A stretch of 64,000 nt of DNA from the NCBI GenBank assembly GCA_934229535.1, contig CAKQDS010000007.1:10732-74731 (forward strand). The letters run 5' to 3'. A program made the translations under genes and the position numbers. This stretch comes from an uncultured Anaeroplasmataceae bacterium. Lineage in GTDB: Bacteria; Bacillota_I; Bacilli_A; Acholeplasmatales; Anaeroplasmataceae. Within the stretch, counting starts at the first letter, position 1. Every line of letters begins with the position of its first letter. Below the pieces are notes generated by a model that was not told where the DNA came from, did no database searches, and was given only the letters and a program-made list of their open reading frames with translations. Positions 18,031-27,580 of this stretch are shown one piece after another.

Positions 18031-19584
18031 CTAAACAATCTTTGTTGTCCATGCCTCAGCATCTAAAACAATGGTTGCTAAATTTTCATAAAAATCTCGC
18101 TCATGACTAACTAAAATAATAGTTCCCTTATAGGCCTTTAAGGCTTCAAGTAATGATTTCTTAGCTAAAGGATCTAAATGATTCGTAGGCTCGTCTAAAA
18201 TTAAAGCATTAGTTTCTGTAAGCATTAGCTTGCACAATCTAACCTTTGCCGCCTCTCCTCCTGACAAAACCATCATTAAAGATTCAATTTTATCTTTTGT
18301 AAGACCACAAGAGGCTAAAGCACCACGTACCTCAGCATTAGTCATTGCTGGATACATATTCCATACCTCGTCTAAGGCAGTATTTTTTCCTGCATCCTCC
18401 TCTTGAGCAAAATAACCATAATGCAAATTATAATCGAGCTTAACACTTCCACTAAGAGGTGGTATTATTCCAAGTAAGGTTTTTAACAAGGTTGTCTTAC
18501 CAAGACCATTAACACCTCTTATTGCTACCTTACTACCACGTTCAATTGTTAAACTAAGGGGTTTACATAAAGGTTCATTATAGCCAATAACTAAATTCTC
18601 ACATACAACTACATTTTTTCCAGATGCACCACATTCATTAAAATGGAAATTAGGCTTTATTTGCTCTTTAGCCTTTTCAATAATTTCCATCTTATCAAGC
18701 TTACGCTGTCTACTCTTAGCTAAATTTGTTGTCGCAACCCTTGCTTTATTTTTAGCTATAAAGGTTTCCATTCTTTCAATTTCCTTTTGTTGCTTCTCAT
18801 AGGCAATATTTTGCTGACGCTTTTTTAATTCATACATTTGCATAAAGCCATCATAATTACCTGTATATCTAGTTAATGTTCCATCTTCCATATGATAAAT
18901 AACATTAGCAACCTGATTTAGAAAAGGAATATCATGGCTTACAACAATAAAGGCATTCTCATAATCAATTAAATATCTAGTTAACCAATCGATTTGATTT
19001 TCATCAAGAAAGTTAGTAGGCTCATCTAAAATTAAAATTGTAGGCGAGGATAATAAAAGCTTTGTTAATAGCACTTTGCTTCTTTGACCACCAGATAAAC
19101 TTTTTGTATCTCTATCAAAGCCAATTTCACCAAGTCCTAAGCCTCTAGCTACCTCTTCAATTTTTGCATCTAACGTATAAAAGCCACTATGCTCTAAATA
19201 TGATTGAATTTCACCAATATCCTCAAGCATCTTATTCATTTCATCTTCATTTGCAGTTGCCATTTGATCGTACATCTTATACATTTCAGACTCTAGCTCA
19301 AACATATCCTTAAAGGCATCTCTTAATACCTCTTTAATAGTTTTTCCTTGATCTAGAGTTGTATATTGATCCAAATAACCAAAAGTAACTCTTTTAGTCC
19401 ATTCAATTTTACCTTCATCAGGTGAAAGACCACCAGTTATCATTTTAACAAATGTTGATTTTCCTTCACCATTTGCGCCAACAAGAGCTATATGCTCACC
19501 CTTATTCAAAGTAAAGGACACATTATCCATAATAGTTCGGCTACCAAAACTAAAGCTGGCACCACTAACCTTTAAAACACTCAT
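18031..19584 (-). CDS. ABC-F family ATPase (YkpA/YbiT-like)
   Basis: 517-residue soluble protein with two ATP-binding cassettes and no membrane domain; ABC-F proteins act on the ribosome. First cassette: GANGEGKST, LSGGQRSK, LILDEPTNFLD. Second: GVNGLGKTT, LSGGEAAK, LILDEPTNHLD. The linker between them (about 240-320) is charged and helical, as in the P-site tRNA interaction motif. No long antibiotic-resistance-type linker is seen, so a housekeeping translation role is more likely than drug resistance. RBS GGTGAT before the ATG. Confidence 0.9.
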   Translation of the reverse strand: MSVLKVSGASFSFGSRTIMDNVSFTLNKGEHIALVGANGEGKSTFVKMITGGLSPDEGKIEWTKRVTFGYLDQYTTLDQGKTIKEVLRDAFKDMFELESEMYKMYDQMATANEDEMNKMLEDIGEIQSYLEHSGFYTLDAKIEEVARGLGLGEIGFDRDTKSLSGGQRSKVLLTKLLLSSPTILILDEPTNFLDENQIDWLTRYLIDYENAFIVVSHDIPFLNQVANVIYHMEDGTLTRYTGNYDGFMQMYELKKRQQNIAYEKQQKEIERMETFIAKNKARVATTNLAKSRQRKLDKMEIIEKAKEQIKPNFHFNECGASGKNVVVCENLVIGYNEPLCKPLSLTIERGSKVAIRGVNGLGKTTLLKTLLGIIPPLSGSVKLDYNLHYGYFAQEEDAGKNTALDEVWNMYPAMTNAEVRGALASCGLTKDKIESLMMVLSGGEAAKVRLCKLMLTETNALILDEPTNHLDPLAKKSLLEALKAYKGTIILVSHERDFYENLATIVLDAEAWTTKIV

Positions 19585-19643
19585 AAAATCACCAACATAT
19601 ATTGTACTAAAAAAAATTATATTTTGCTATACCTAATTGAAAT

Positions 19644-20042
19644 TTATTTCTTAAAATAGTAAGATAAAATCCTTTTTCTAGTGATAATTCCAATAAAAAC
19701 ACCTCTATCATCTACCACAGGAACAAAGTTAGAATTCAAAAGTTTTTCTATTACCTCTTTTAATGGAGCATTGCAATCAACCGCTAATACCTCTCTATTA
19801 GGTATAATATCTTTAATATATGAATCCTCAGCTTCTTTAAAATTCAAAAAATATTTTTTCTTAATAGTCCATAGTAAATCCCCTTCAGTTAGAGTATTTA
19901 CATATTTTCCCTCATTGTCTAAAACAGGAATAGCTGTATATCTATGATATTCCATTTTTTCAAGCGCTTGTCTTATTGTTGAATTACTATTCAAATATTC
20001 ACATTCTACCTTAGGTATTAAAAACATTAAAATACTATCCAT
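19644..20042 (-). CDS. Tandem CBS-domain protein
   Basis: 132 residues made almost wholly of two CBS motifs (about 8-65: TIRQALEKMEYHRYTAIPVLDNEGKY; about 72-130: LKEVIEKLLNSNFVPVVDDRGVFIGIITRKRIL). CBS pairs bind adenine nucleotides and act as energy or nucleotide sensors; the partner is unknown. Start at 20042 fits GAAGGAG; the longer frame starts within the leader hairpin. The gene has its own promoter and a hairpin in its 5' leader. Confidence 0.85.
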   Translation of the reverse strand: MDSILMFLIPKVECEYLNSNSTIRQALEKMEYHRYTAIPVLDNEGKYVNTLTEGDLLWTIKKKYFLNFKEAEDSYIKDIIPNREVLAVDCNAPLKEVIEKLLNSNFVPVVDDRGVFIGIITRKRILSYYFKK

Positions 20043-20067
20043 ATTTTCTCCTTCTAAATAAAAATAA

Positions 20068-20094
20068 GAGTCATACAAAAATATTGTATGGCTC
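20068..20094 (-). other. Leader hairpin of the CBS-domain gene
   Basis: GAGCCATACAA pairs with TTGTATGACTC (one mismatch) around a 5-nt loop, between promoter and RBS, and is followed by TTATTTTTATTT. It could be an attenuator or a weak terminator. Confidence 0.45.
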
Positions 20095-20111
20095 TCCTCA
20101 TAGGCATATAT

Positions 20112-20140
20112 ATTATAACATTTTTAAAAAACTAATTCAA
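20112..20140 (-). promoter_or_regulatory. Promoter of the CBS-domain gene
   Basis: TTGAAT and TATAAT with a 17-nt spacer on the minus strand, directly after the PFL terminator. Confidence 0.7.
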
Positions 20141-20141
20141 G

Positions 20142-20171
20142 AAAAAAAGTAGCCTACAAAATGTAGACTAC
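20142..20171 (-). terminator. Terminator of the split PFL operon
   Basis: GTAGTCTACA / TGTAGGCTAC stem (one wobble), 3-nt loop, then seven T on the minus strand. Confidence 0.9.
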
Positions 20172-20180
20172 AATTTTCAA

Positions 20181-20414
20181 TTACATTGATTCATGAATTG
20201 TACGAGAAATTACATCGTCTTGTTGTTCCTTAGTTAGCTTTATAAAGTTAACAGCATAACCAGAAACACGAATTGTTAATTGAGGATACTTTTCAGGATG
20301 AGCTTGAGCATCTAATAATGTTTCACGATTAAATACGTTAACATTTAAATGATAACCACCATCATCAACATAAGTATCAAGCATTTGTACTAAATTATTT
20401 ACTCTTTGTGACAT
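20181..20414 (-). CDS. Glycyl-radical subunit of split pyruvate formate-lyase (C-terminal PFL domain as separate protein)
   Basis: 77 residues that align with the last part of normal [27 protein letters not shown], then [14 protein letters not shown], in which the Gly of RVSGY is the residue that carries the radical, and ending SRTIHESM. The preceding gene (20453-22483) lacks exactly this part. It has its own ATG with AGGAGG 9 nt upstream and a 38-nt gap after the core gene. It resembles GrcA/YfiD, the spare radical domain of E. coli, but here it must be the only glycyl-radical segment for this PFL. Presumably activated by PflA (22926-23672). Confidence 0.93.
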   Translation of the reverse strand: MSQRVNNLVQMLDTYVDDGGYHLNVNVFNRETLLDAQAHPEKYPQLTIRVSGYAVNFIKLTKEQQDDVISRTIHESM

Positions 20415-20452
20415 AATAAATTTCCTCCTATTTAAATATATTAGTCAATTAA

Positions 20453-22483
20453 TTAGTCTTCATCTTTTCCTAAAGACTGAGGTGTAATAGAGAATGTATT
20501 AGAAATACCATCTCTTGAATACTCATAAGGTAATTTTGCAACTGACTCTAGTGAAGCAAGAGCACCATGAGAATCACGACCATGCATTGGGTTTGCACCT
20601 GGAGCAAGTGGTTGACCAGCCTTACGACCATCTGGAGTATTACCAGTTCTCTTACCATATACTACGTTTGAAGTAATAGTTAAGATTGACATTGTAGGAA
20701 GTGAATCACGATAAGTATAATGCTTACGAATCTTGTTCATAAATGTCTTAACAAGCCATACAGCGATTTCATCAACACGCTCATCATTGTTACCATACTT
20801 AGGGAAATCTCCCTCTGTCTTAAAGTCAACAATTAAACCATCAGCATCACGAATAGGTGTAACTTTAGCATATTTAATAGCTGAAAGTGAATCTACTGCA
20901 CAAGATAATCCAGCAATACCAGTTGCGAAATAACGGCCAACATGAGTATCATGTAAAGCCATCTCTAATGCTTCATATGAATACTTATCATGCATATAAT
21001 GAATTAGATTTAATGTGTTAACATAAATATCAGCTAACCACTCCATCATTATTTCATATTTATGCTTAATTTCTTCATAATTTAAAGGCTCATTTGATAG
21101 AATTGGAGCATATTCAGGTCCAACTTGCATTGGCTTACCTGTAACCTTATCCTTCATTAACTCATCCTTACCACCGTTCATAGCGTATAATAAACACTTA
21201 GCTAGGTTAGCACGAGCACCGAAGAATTGCATTTCCTTACCAACTCTCATTGAAGAAACGCAGCAAGCGATACAGTAATCATCACCCATTTCTGGACGCA
21301 TTAATTCATCTGACTCATATTGAATAGATGAAGTAGCAATTGATAATCCTGCACAATATTGCTTGAATCCCATAGGTAGACGCTTACTCCATAAAACTGT
21401 TAGGTTTGGTTCTGGAGCTGGTCCAAGGTTTTCTAATGTGTGTAATACACGGAATGAGTTCTTAGTAACTAATGTACGACCATCAGTTCCCATTCCACCG
21501 ATTGATTCAGTAACCCAAGTTGGGTCTCCTGAGAATAATTCATTGTATGACTGAATACGAGCAAATCTAACCATACGAAGCTTCATAATGAAATGATCCA
21601 TTAATTCCTGAGCCTCAGATTCAGTTAAAGTTCCTCTAGCGAAGTCACGCTCAATATAAATATCTAAGAATGTAGAGTTACGTCCAATTGACATAGCTGC
21701 ACCGTTTTGATCCTTAACGGCAGCAAGATAACCAAAATATAATGCTTGAATTGCTTCTTGAGCATTTTCAGCTGGTCTTGAAATATCACAGCCATATGAA
21801 GCAGCCATTTCAGTTAAAGCCTTTAATGCCTTAATTTGATCAGCAACTTCTTCTCTATCACGTACACGATCAGGAGTCATTTCACCACAAATTAATGACT
21901 TATCAAGCTCCTTATGCTTAATTAAATATGCTGTACCATAAAGTGCAACTCTTCTATAATCGCCAACGATACGTCCACGACCATATGTATCAGGTAGACC
22001 TGTTAAAATGTGTGCTGAACGACAAGCTCTCATTTCTGGAGTATAAGCGTCAAATACACCATCATTATGAGTCTTTCTATATTTTCTAAAGAATTCAGAC
22101 CATTGTGGATTAATCTTATATCCATACATTTCTGCAGCTTGCTCAGCCATCTTTATTCCACCAAATGGCATGAATGCTCTCTTAAGTGGTTTATCAGTTT
22201 GAAGACCAACAATCTTTTCTAAATCCTTGTCAATATAGCCAGGCTTGTGAGAATTTACTAAAGATACGATATCAGTATCGCATTCTAGTACACCATTATG
22301 CTCACGCTCTTGCTTCATTAAATCAAGAACTTCATTCCATAGTTTCTTAGTTGCATCTGTTGCAGGTGCTAAGAAGCTTGAATCTCCTTCATAAGGAGTA
22401 TAGTTTCTTTGGATGAAATCACGAACATTTACTTCGTCATTAGACCATTTGCCAGGTACGAAACCTTCCCAACCTTTGTACAT
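20453..22483 (-). CDS. pflB: Pyruvate formate-lyase catalytic core, lacking the glycyl-radical domain
   Basis: Converts pyruvate and CoA to acetyl-CoA and formate. 676 residues against about 750 for intact PFL. The catalytic cysteine pair is present in [27 protein letters not shown], as are [26 protein letters not shown] and [21 protein letters not shown]. The chain ends [12 protein letters not shown] then TAA, exactly where other PFLs continue into RVNNLV. That missing segment is the next gene. Start at 22483 ([13 protein letters not shown]) is the family opening. Confidence 0.95.
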   Translation of the reverse strand: MYKGWEGFVPGKWSNDEVNVRDFIQRNYTPYEGDSSFLAPATDATKKLWNEVLDLMKQEREHNGVLECDTDIVSLVNSHKPGYIDKDLEKIVGLQTDKPLKRAFMPFGGIKMAEQAAEMYGYKINPQWSEFFRKYRKTHNDGVFDAYTPEMRACRSAHILTGLPDTYGRGRIVGDYRRVALYGTAYLIKHKELDKSLICGEMTPDRVRDREEVADQIKALKALTEMAASYGCDISRPAENAQEAIQALYFGYLAAVKDQNGAAMSIGRNSTFLDIYIERDFARGTLTESEAQELMDHFIMKLRMVRFARIQSYNELFSGDPTWVTESIGGMGTDGRTLVTKNSFRVLHTLENLGPAPEPNLTVLWSKRLPMGFKQYCAGLSIATSSIQYESDELMRPEMGDDYCIACCVSSMRVGKEMQFFGARANLAKCLLYAMNGGKDELMKDKVTGKPMQVGPEYAPILSNEPLNYEEIKHKYEIMMEWLADIYVNTLNLIHYMHDKYSYEALEMALHDTHVGRYFATGIAGLSCAVDSLSAIKYAKVTPIRDADGLIVDFKTEGDFPKYGNNDERVDEIAVWLVKTFMNKIRKHYTYRDSLPTMSILTITSNVVYGKRTGNTPDGRKAGQPLAPGANPMHGRDSHGALASLESVAKLPYEYSRDGISNTFSITPQSLGKDED

Positions 22484-22543
22484 AAATGTAATAACCTCTT
22501 TCTGTTTGTTAAATTAATTTGGTAAAATTCAATTACCTCAAAT

Positions 22544-22590
22544 ATTATACCTCAAGATAAACGCTATTTCAACACTTTTTTTATCTTGAG
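22544..22590 (-). promoter_or_regulatory. pflB promoter with flanking inverted repeat
   Basis: TTGAAA (22567-22572) and TATAAT (22544-22549) are 17 nt apart on the minus strand. A perfect 11-bp inverted repeat, CTCAAGATAAA (22551-22561) and TTTATCTTGAG (22580-22590), brackets the -35. It is not followed by a T-tract, so a regulator-binding role is more likely than termination. Confidence 0.65.
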
Positions 22591-22612
22591 TTAAGAATAA
22601 TTCTTAATTAGA

Positions 22613-22942
22613 TTATAAATTATAATTTTTTTTGATTTCTTCTATTTTAGCATCAAGCCAAATCTCTAAAATTTCCTCTGGTTGATATCCCTTGCATCTA
22701 GCACAGACAATGTCATTATACATTACTAGAATAGTTGGAACAGATTCAACGCCAAACATATGAATTAAATCAAGTGTTTCCTCAGATGCTTCAATATGAT
22801 GAAGAACACAATCATCTCTATTTGCCGTAAGTTCATTTAAAATAGGCATAAGTGATAAACAATTAGCACATGATTCACCAGAAACCTCAATTACGGTAAT
22901 ACCATTTAAATATTCTTTATAGTTTTTATCGTTTAGCTGCAT
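22613..22942 (-). CDS. Thioredoxin-like protein coupled to pflA
   Basis: 109 residues with a thioredoxin fold pattern: the redox motif is CANC (VSGESCANCLSLMPIL) and the cis-Pro segment is FGVESVPTILVM. A second pair, CARC, lies after it. Its start codon is 17 nt inside the end of pflA (RBS GAGGT in pflA), so both are co-translated. A role in reducing the activase or PFL cysteines is suggested only by context. Classical thioredoxin WCGPC is not present. Confidence 0.8.
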   Translation of the reverse strand: MQLNDKNYKEYLNGITVIEVSGESCANCLSLMPILNELTANRDDCVLHHIEASEETLDLIHMFGVESVPTILVMYNDIVCARCKGYQPEEILEIWLDAKIEEIKKNYNL

Positions 22943-23672
22943 ATTTTTTTACCTCCAAAATCTCTTTAGCTTTTAAAACCTCATCTTTAGTAGGAGGATT
23001 TACTCCTTCTAATCTATAAGGTATACCAAGATTTTTATATTTTACAACACCCATAGTGTGATATGGTAAAACTTCAACCTTATCAACCATTGTAAACTTA
23101 CTTAAATAATCATGAAGTCTAGTAAGCTCACCCTCATCTGTTGTAATACCAGGAACAAGAACATGACGTATCCACATATGCTTACCATGAGCCTCTAAAA
23201 ATTCAGCAAAGGCAAGTGTATGCTTATTACTTTTACCAGTAAGCTTAATATGCATATCATCATCGATATGTTTAATATCTAATAGGAATAAATCACAAAC
23301 CTCAATAAGCTTTAAATGCTTTTCTACTGATTCCTTATCATCAGGGTCAAACATAAAGCCAGATGTATCACAGCAGGTATGAATTCCTTTTTTCTTTAGC
23401 ATTGTAAATAATTCAATAACAAAATCAATTTGCACTAATGGCTCACCACCAGTAACTGTAACACCGCCACCATTTGCAAAATAATTTTTATATTTTAAAA
23501 TCATATCACAAACTTCACTTGCTTCATGCAATTCAGCACCATCACTAGTCCAGGTATCAGGATTATGACAATACATACAGCGAAGCGGACATCCCTTTAA
23601 AAACACTACAAAACGAATACCAGGTCCATCAACAGTACCAAATGATTCAAAAGAATGTATTTTACCAATCAT
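22926..23672 (-). CDS. pflA: Pyruvate formate-lyase-activating enzyme
   Basis: Radical-SAM enzyme that abstracts hydrogen from the glycine of PFL. 248 residues. Cluster motif CPLRCMYC preceded by GTVDGPGIRFVVFLKGC; GGGVTVTGGEPL is the SAM-binding GGE region; MWIRHVLVPGITT and VLPYHTMG follow. RBS AAAGGAG before the ATG. Separate promoter from pflB, transcribed with the thioredoxin-like gene. The only activase in the window, so it presumably acts on the detached glycyl subunit. Confidence 0.95.
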   Translation of the reverse strand: MIGKIHSFESFGTVDGPGIRFVVFLKGCPLRCMYCHNPDTWTSDGAELHEASEVCDMILKYKNYFANGGGVTVTGGEPLVQIDFVIELFTMLKKKGIHTCCDTSGFMFDPDDKESVEKHLKLIEVCDLFLLDIKHIDDDMHIKLTGKSNKHTLAFAEFLEAHGKHMWIRHVLVPGITTDEGELTRLHDYLSKFTMVDKVEVLPYHTMGVVKYKNLGIPYRLEGVNPPTKDEVLKAKEILEVKKYAAKR

Positions 23673-23704
23673 ATATAACAGCTCCTTTTAACTTCCAATA
23701 TAGA

Positions 23705-23733
23705 ATTATACCATATTTAGTGTTTATCAGCAA
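23705..23733 (-). promoter_or_regulatory. pflA promoter
   Basis: TTGCTG and TATAAT with a 17-nt spacer on the minus strand. Confidence 0.55.
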
Positions 23734-23747
23734 TGGAAAATAATGCA

Positions 23748-23772
23748 AAAAAATGGGACTATTAAAAGTCCC
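23748..23772 (-). terminator. Pectinesterase gene terminator
   Basis: GGGACT / AGTCCC stem with a 6-nt loop, followed on the minus strand by an A and then seven T. Confidence 0.85.
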
Positions 23773-23780
23773 AAATTTTA

Positions 23781-26700
23781 TTAAGCAAATGTTACAATAA
23801 TCTTTCCAATATAACCATTACCAGTTACATTTGATTTAATAGTAACAACTCCAGCTTCACTTATTACATAATCAAATGATTGATCATATGAACTTGCAGT
23901 ACCACTAATTGCAGCACCACCATTAACACTAACATCAGCACATACATTTGATTGATAATACATAACAGTTACAGTGCATGGTCCAGCAACCTCAAATGTT
24001 GCAGTTGCATCATTATTAAACTTAATCCAATCGCCATTATTAGCTGAACCTGTAACAGTTAATTTGTTGAATGTGAAATTAGTATCGTCGAATACAAAAT
24101 AATTATCACTTGCGTTAGCTTTATCATCTTTAAATGACCAAGTTGTATTTGCTGAAATAGCATTAGAAACTGAAGCAACATATTTTACATTAAATTTAGC
24201 TTCTTTACCAGCAAATCTTACTACAACCTCATATGTACCCTCAACATCCTTTAAGACATTTGTAGTATCAATTTCATAATCTGTACTTGCAATTGTTCTT
24301 ATAGATCCATCTGAATAAGTAGCTTTAACTACCATTTTAGAAAAATCAATATCAGTACCAAGTGCCAAATCATCAGTAGGAGCACCGCTTAAAGCAATGC
24401 TTTCACAAGTTGCAGCCTCTGGTGCAGCTTGGGTTGTAGAAACAATAATTTTAAATAAATACATTGTTGCAGTTGCTTCGAATGTTACAGTTGTATCGGT
24501 CGCATAATATTGAGCAAAATCATCATATGCTGGTTCAACACCATTTAATGTATAATTATGATATCCAGGATATGTCTTAACTGTAACTGTTGTACCAGCT
24601 TTAACATCAAAGATAATTTTTCCACCAGCATTAATTTGTGTATCACTTCCTCTTGAAGTAACCTTACCAGCAGTTCCATCAATTGTTAAATCACCAAGTG
24701 TTGTTGTAGTTCCATTACAATCTCCTGTATATTTATATGTTGTACCTGTTGTGCTTTCGCTTCCATCAAACATATAATAAACATTAGTATCTAAGGTAAT
24801 ACCACCAATTGTTGGATCCCAAGATGTAGTGTAATTAACTGCGCCATTATAACCTGCACCAAAGATAACGCTTAAATCATTATACTTTGCAGCAATTTCA
24901 GCATCTGTTATAACAGTTCCACCAGCAACACTTTCTGTAATAGCGCCATCTCCTGTATTATTGTATTCAGTAAATTTAACTGTTTCCTCTAATACAGAAC
25001 AGCTCATTGTTACATAACGAGCGCCCTTAACATTTCCAGAGTCATTACCAACAGTAGAAACATGAGCACCAATCCTTGAATTCATTACCATAACTGCAGC
25101 ATAATTACCCCAATTACGACCAATTGCAGTATTATGATTTGCAGTTGTAAATGCATCAGCTGTAAAATCACAATCATCAAAAATTGCACCGTATTTTACA
25201 TAATCTGAGCTTCCTTTATTGCAACCCTTAAATGCTGTAATATAACCACCATCTGTGTTATATTCACTAGGATTTCCATCAGCACCAAAAGTTTTCACCT
25301 TTCCAGAATCAATTGAATGGATTTCACATTTGTTAAAATAAGTAGTATTATTAGTACCAAAGATAAAATCAGTTAAACCTTCAATATAAGTATTTGTGAT
25401 ATATTGACGACCAGTAAAGAATTCAACAGTATCTTGATATCCTAATAACTTACAATTATCCATTTTAAATTGATCTGATTGAACAAGCAATGCAAGAGCA
25501 CGATGTTCAGAATAATTGTAACCAAATGCATCATCAAACACATGATAATTATTCCAATAATTTGAAATAGTTAAATTTTTAATTGTACAACCAATTGCAC
25601 TATCACGAACTGCTAAAGTTTGAGTTGAATCTGTTACTTGTTCAAATCCAGATTCATCTGCTATTCCATATAATGAATTCCATTCAATCTTTGTTGTTTC
25701 CTTATCTTCACCTACAATTGTTAAATAAGGAACTGTAATTTCAACCTTCTCATTGTAAGTGCCAGCAGCAATATAAAGAAGTTTTTCCTTTGTTTTATAA
25801 CTTTCATCAAGTTTGCCTAGATAATCTAAAGCTTGTTGAATTGATGTAAATGTATTATATCCTGCATCGACACTACCAACAACTCCAGTGTAATTAGGAT
25901 TAACCTTAACTTGAACAACTTCATTTACAACACTAGGTGTAGCATCGACTACATAAACTTTATAATCAGCAGTTTTATTAGCACCATTAAGTGTTACTGT
26001 TACATGAATTTGATATTCTCCAGCAACTGTATTATCGAATTCAGTTGAATTAATTTCATAATCATTAGCTGATAATCTGAATTCTTTTGTCTTTGTTCCA
26101 TCGCTACACTTAATAATAACGTTCAAATAATTGCTATTAAACGCTTCATTCAAATTAAATACTCTTTGAACTGTTTGGTTATAATATACACCATTTCCAG
26201 CTGCAGAATTTTGAGCTAATTTTTCAGTTGCGTTAAAGCCTAAAGTCTTAATTTCAACAATTTCATAAACAATTACATCTATTGTTTGAGCTTCATAATC
26301 CTTATATTTTACACTAATTTGATATTTACCAGGTGTGTTCATCATAACCGCACTTGAATCAATTACTAAATCACTTGAATCAAGAGCAATTGCCTCGGTT
26401 CTACCATTACCAAATACAGCGTTAACTCTCATCTTTGATAAGTCTAGTTGTTGTCCTTCAATAAATTCAGTTGTTCCTGCATTTGAAATTTCAAATCCTG
26501 TCTCACTAGCAACCTCACAAACAGTTGTAAGCTTAGCTGCATAAATGTCAACAGTACCAGAATCACGATTTATATTATAAGTTCCTTTTCCTACAGCATA
26601 AGAAATCTTAACAACAGGGCTACCAGCAGGATAATCCCATTGTGCATCTCCAGCAGGAATAACAATATCTGTAACACTTCCATCTGGATTAGTAATTTTA

Positions 26701-27527
26701 ATTGTTCTAGTTTGAACACCTGAAGAACCATTTTGAACATAGAATTCCAAAACTCCTTCTCCTTGTGATTCAACACTTAATAAATTTGAAGTATTACCAA
26801 CTTTAATAGATTTATTAAATACAATTTGATCAGCGGCATCATCAGGATTAGTCCATGTTTTTGTACGATTTCTTACAGTTGTACCTTTAGAGATTATAAA
26901 TGTTCCATCTGAATAACCCTCAGCGTAGGTTTTAGTCTCTAATGAATCAACACTTAAATTTTTAGTAACAACCTCAAAGCCAGTTGGTGCTGTTGTTGGA
27001 GCGGTTAGAGCTTCTTTTGTCCATTTTGCATATAAAATAGCATCAGCAGAAAGCTTTGTTCCCGCAACCGCTGCATTTTCAAAACTATCATCTAAATACC
27101 AACCACCAAAAACATATTTTCCACCATAAGGATATGTAACATCTGACATTTGTGGTAATTCGATTGTTTTTGATTTATAAGCAGCTGGAGCCTCACCATA
27201 TTTAGAAACGAATGATAAATTAAATTCTTTTTCTTCTTCGCTGCTTGTACTTGGGCTAGAACTACTTGGATCTGGTGTAGTTGTAGTGCTTGAGCTTGAG
27301 CTACTTGGTTGTGGAGCAGTTGTACTTGAACTGCTAGAGCTACTTGGCTTTGGAGCAGTTGTGCTTGAGCTTGAGCTACTTGGCTGTGGAGCCACAGTTG
27401 TTCCCGAACTTGCTGGTGCTTGAGATTCTACAGGATCCTTCCTACATCCTGTAAGTGACATTGTACTAGCAATACCAACACCCAAAAGCACTGCTGTACT
27501 AAGAACTCTAAGTCCTTTCTTCTTCAT
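23781..27527 (-). CDS. Multidomain lipoprotein pectinesterase (CE8)
   Basis: Demethylates pectin outside the cell. 1248 residues: lipoprotein signal with lipobox LTGC (C28), Ser/Thr/Pro-rich linker with repeated PSSSSSSTTAP units (about 35-97), a Listeria/Bacteroides-type repeat (KYVFGGWYLDDSF, about 100-170), a bacterial Ig-like domain (about 340-425), the right-handed beta-helix CE8 domain (about 535-905; LLGYQDTVEF and GLTDFIFG carry the catalytic Asp residues), a second Ig-like domain (about 1040-1115) and a C-terminal beta-sandwich-like domain. No sortase motif; anchoring is by lipid. RBS AAAGGAG. The promoter carries a cre-like site and 11-bp direct repeats. Likely supplies substrate for GH28 at 56514-58022. 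Confidence 0.9.
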   Translation of the reverse strand: MKKKGLRVLSTAVLLGVGIASTMSLTGCRKDPVESQAPASSGTTVAPQPSSSSSSTTAPKPSSSSSSSTTAPQPSSSSSSTTTTPDPSSSSPSTSSEEEKEFNLSFVSKYGEAPAAYKSKTIELPQMSDVTYPYGGKYVFGGWYLDDSFENAAVAGTKLSADAILYAKWTKEALTAPTTAPTGFEVVTKNLSVDSLETKTYAEGYSDGTFIISKGTTVRNRTKTWTNPDDAADQIVFNKSIKVGNTSNLLSVESQGEGVLEFYVQNGSSGVQTRTIKITNPDGSVTDIVIPAGDAQWDYPAGSPVVKISYAVGKGTYNINRDSGTVDIYAAKLTTVCEVASETGFEISNAGTTEFIEGQQLDLSKMRVNAVFGNGRTEAIALDSSDLVIDSSAVMMNTPGKYQISVKYKDYEAQTIDVIVYEIVEIKTLGFNATEKLAQNSAAGNGVYYNQTVQRVFNLNEAFNSNYLNVIIKCSDGTKTKEFRLSANDYEINSTEFDNTVAGEYQIHVTVTLNGANKTADYKVYVVDATPSVVNEVVQVKVNPNYTGVVGSVDAGYNTFTSIQQALDYLGKLDESYKTKEKLLYIAAGTYNEKVEITVPYLTIVGEDKETTKIEWNSLYGIADESGFEQVTDSTQTLAVRDSAIGCTIKNLTISNYWNNYHVFDDAFGYNYSEHRALALLVQSDQFKMDNCKLLGYQDTVEFFTGRQYITNTYIEGLTDFIFGTNNTTYFNKCEIHSIDSGKVKTFGADGNPSEYNTDGGYITAFKGCNKGSSDYVKYGAIFDDCDFTADAFTTANHNTAIGRNWGNYAAVMVMNSRIGAHVSTVGNDSGNVKGARYVTMSCSVLEETVKFTEYNNTGDGAITESVAGGTVITDAEIAAKYNDLSVIFGAGYNGAVNYTTSWDPTIGGITLDTNVYYMFDGSESTTGTTYKYTGDCNGTTTTLGDLTIDGTAGKVTSRGSDTQINAGGKIIFDVKAGTTVTVKTYPGYHNYTLNGVEPAYDDFAQYYATDTTVTFEATATMYLFKIIVSTTQAAPEAATCESIALSGAPTDDLALGTDIDFSKMVVKATYSDGSIRTIASTDYEIDTTNVLKDVEGTYEVVVRFAGKEAKFNVKYVASVSNAISANTTWSFKDDKANASDNYFVFDDTNFTFNKLTVTGSANNGDWIKFNNDATATFEVAGPCTVTVMYYQSNVCADVSVNGGAAISGTASSYDQSFDYVISEAGVVTIKSNVTGNGYIGKIIVTFA

Positions 27528-27580
27528 CTTTTCTTTTTCTCCTTTTCATTTTGAAGTGCAAACCTCATAAACATATAACA

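Noticed and set aside
20415..20452. Possible frameshift or assembly error splitting pflB
   Set aside because: The gap has in-frame TAA, a good AGGAGG ribosome binding site and an ATG in the next gene; no single-base change would simply rejoin the two chains without leaving extra codons.
22501..22530. Rex-like site TTGTTAA in the pflB leader
   Set aside because: Only one half-site matches; the opposite arm has several mismatches to TTAACAA.
22597..22618. TTAAGAA/TTCTTAA hairpin after the thioredoxin-like gene
   Set aside because: No T-run follows on either strand, so it is not a convincing terminator.
26591..26776. 61-codon minus-strand ORF
   Set aside because: Lies entirely within the pectinesterase gene in another frame and has no RBS; a shadow ORF.
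27239..27420. Regular repeats that look CRISPR-like
   Set aside because: They are in frame inside the pectinesterase gene and encode a Ser/Thr/Pro linker; no spacers or cas genes.
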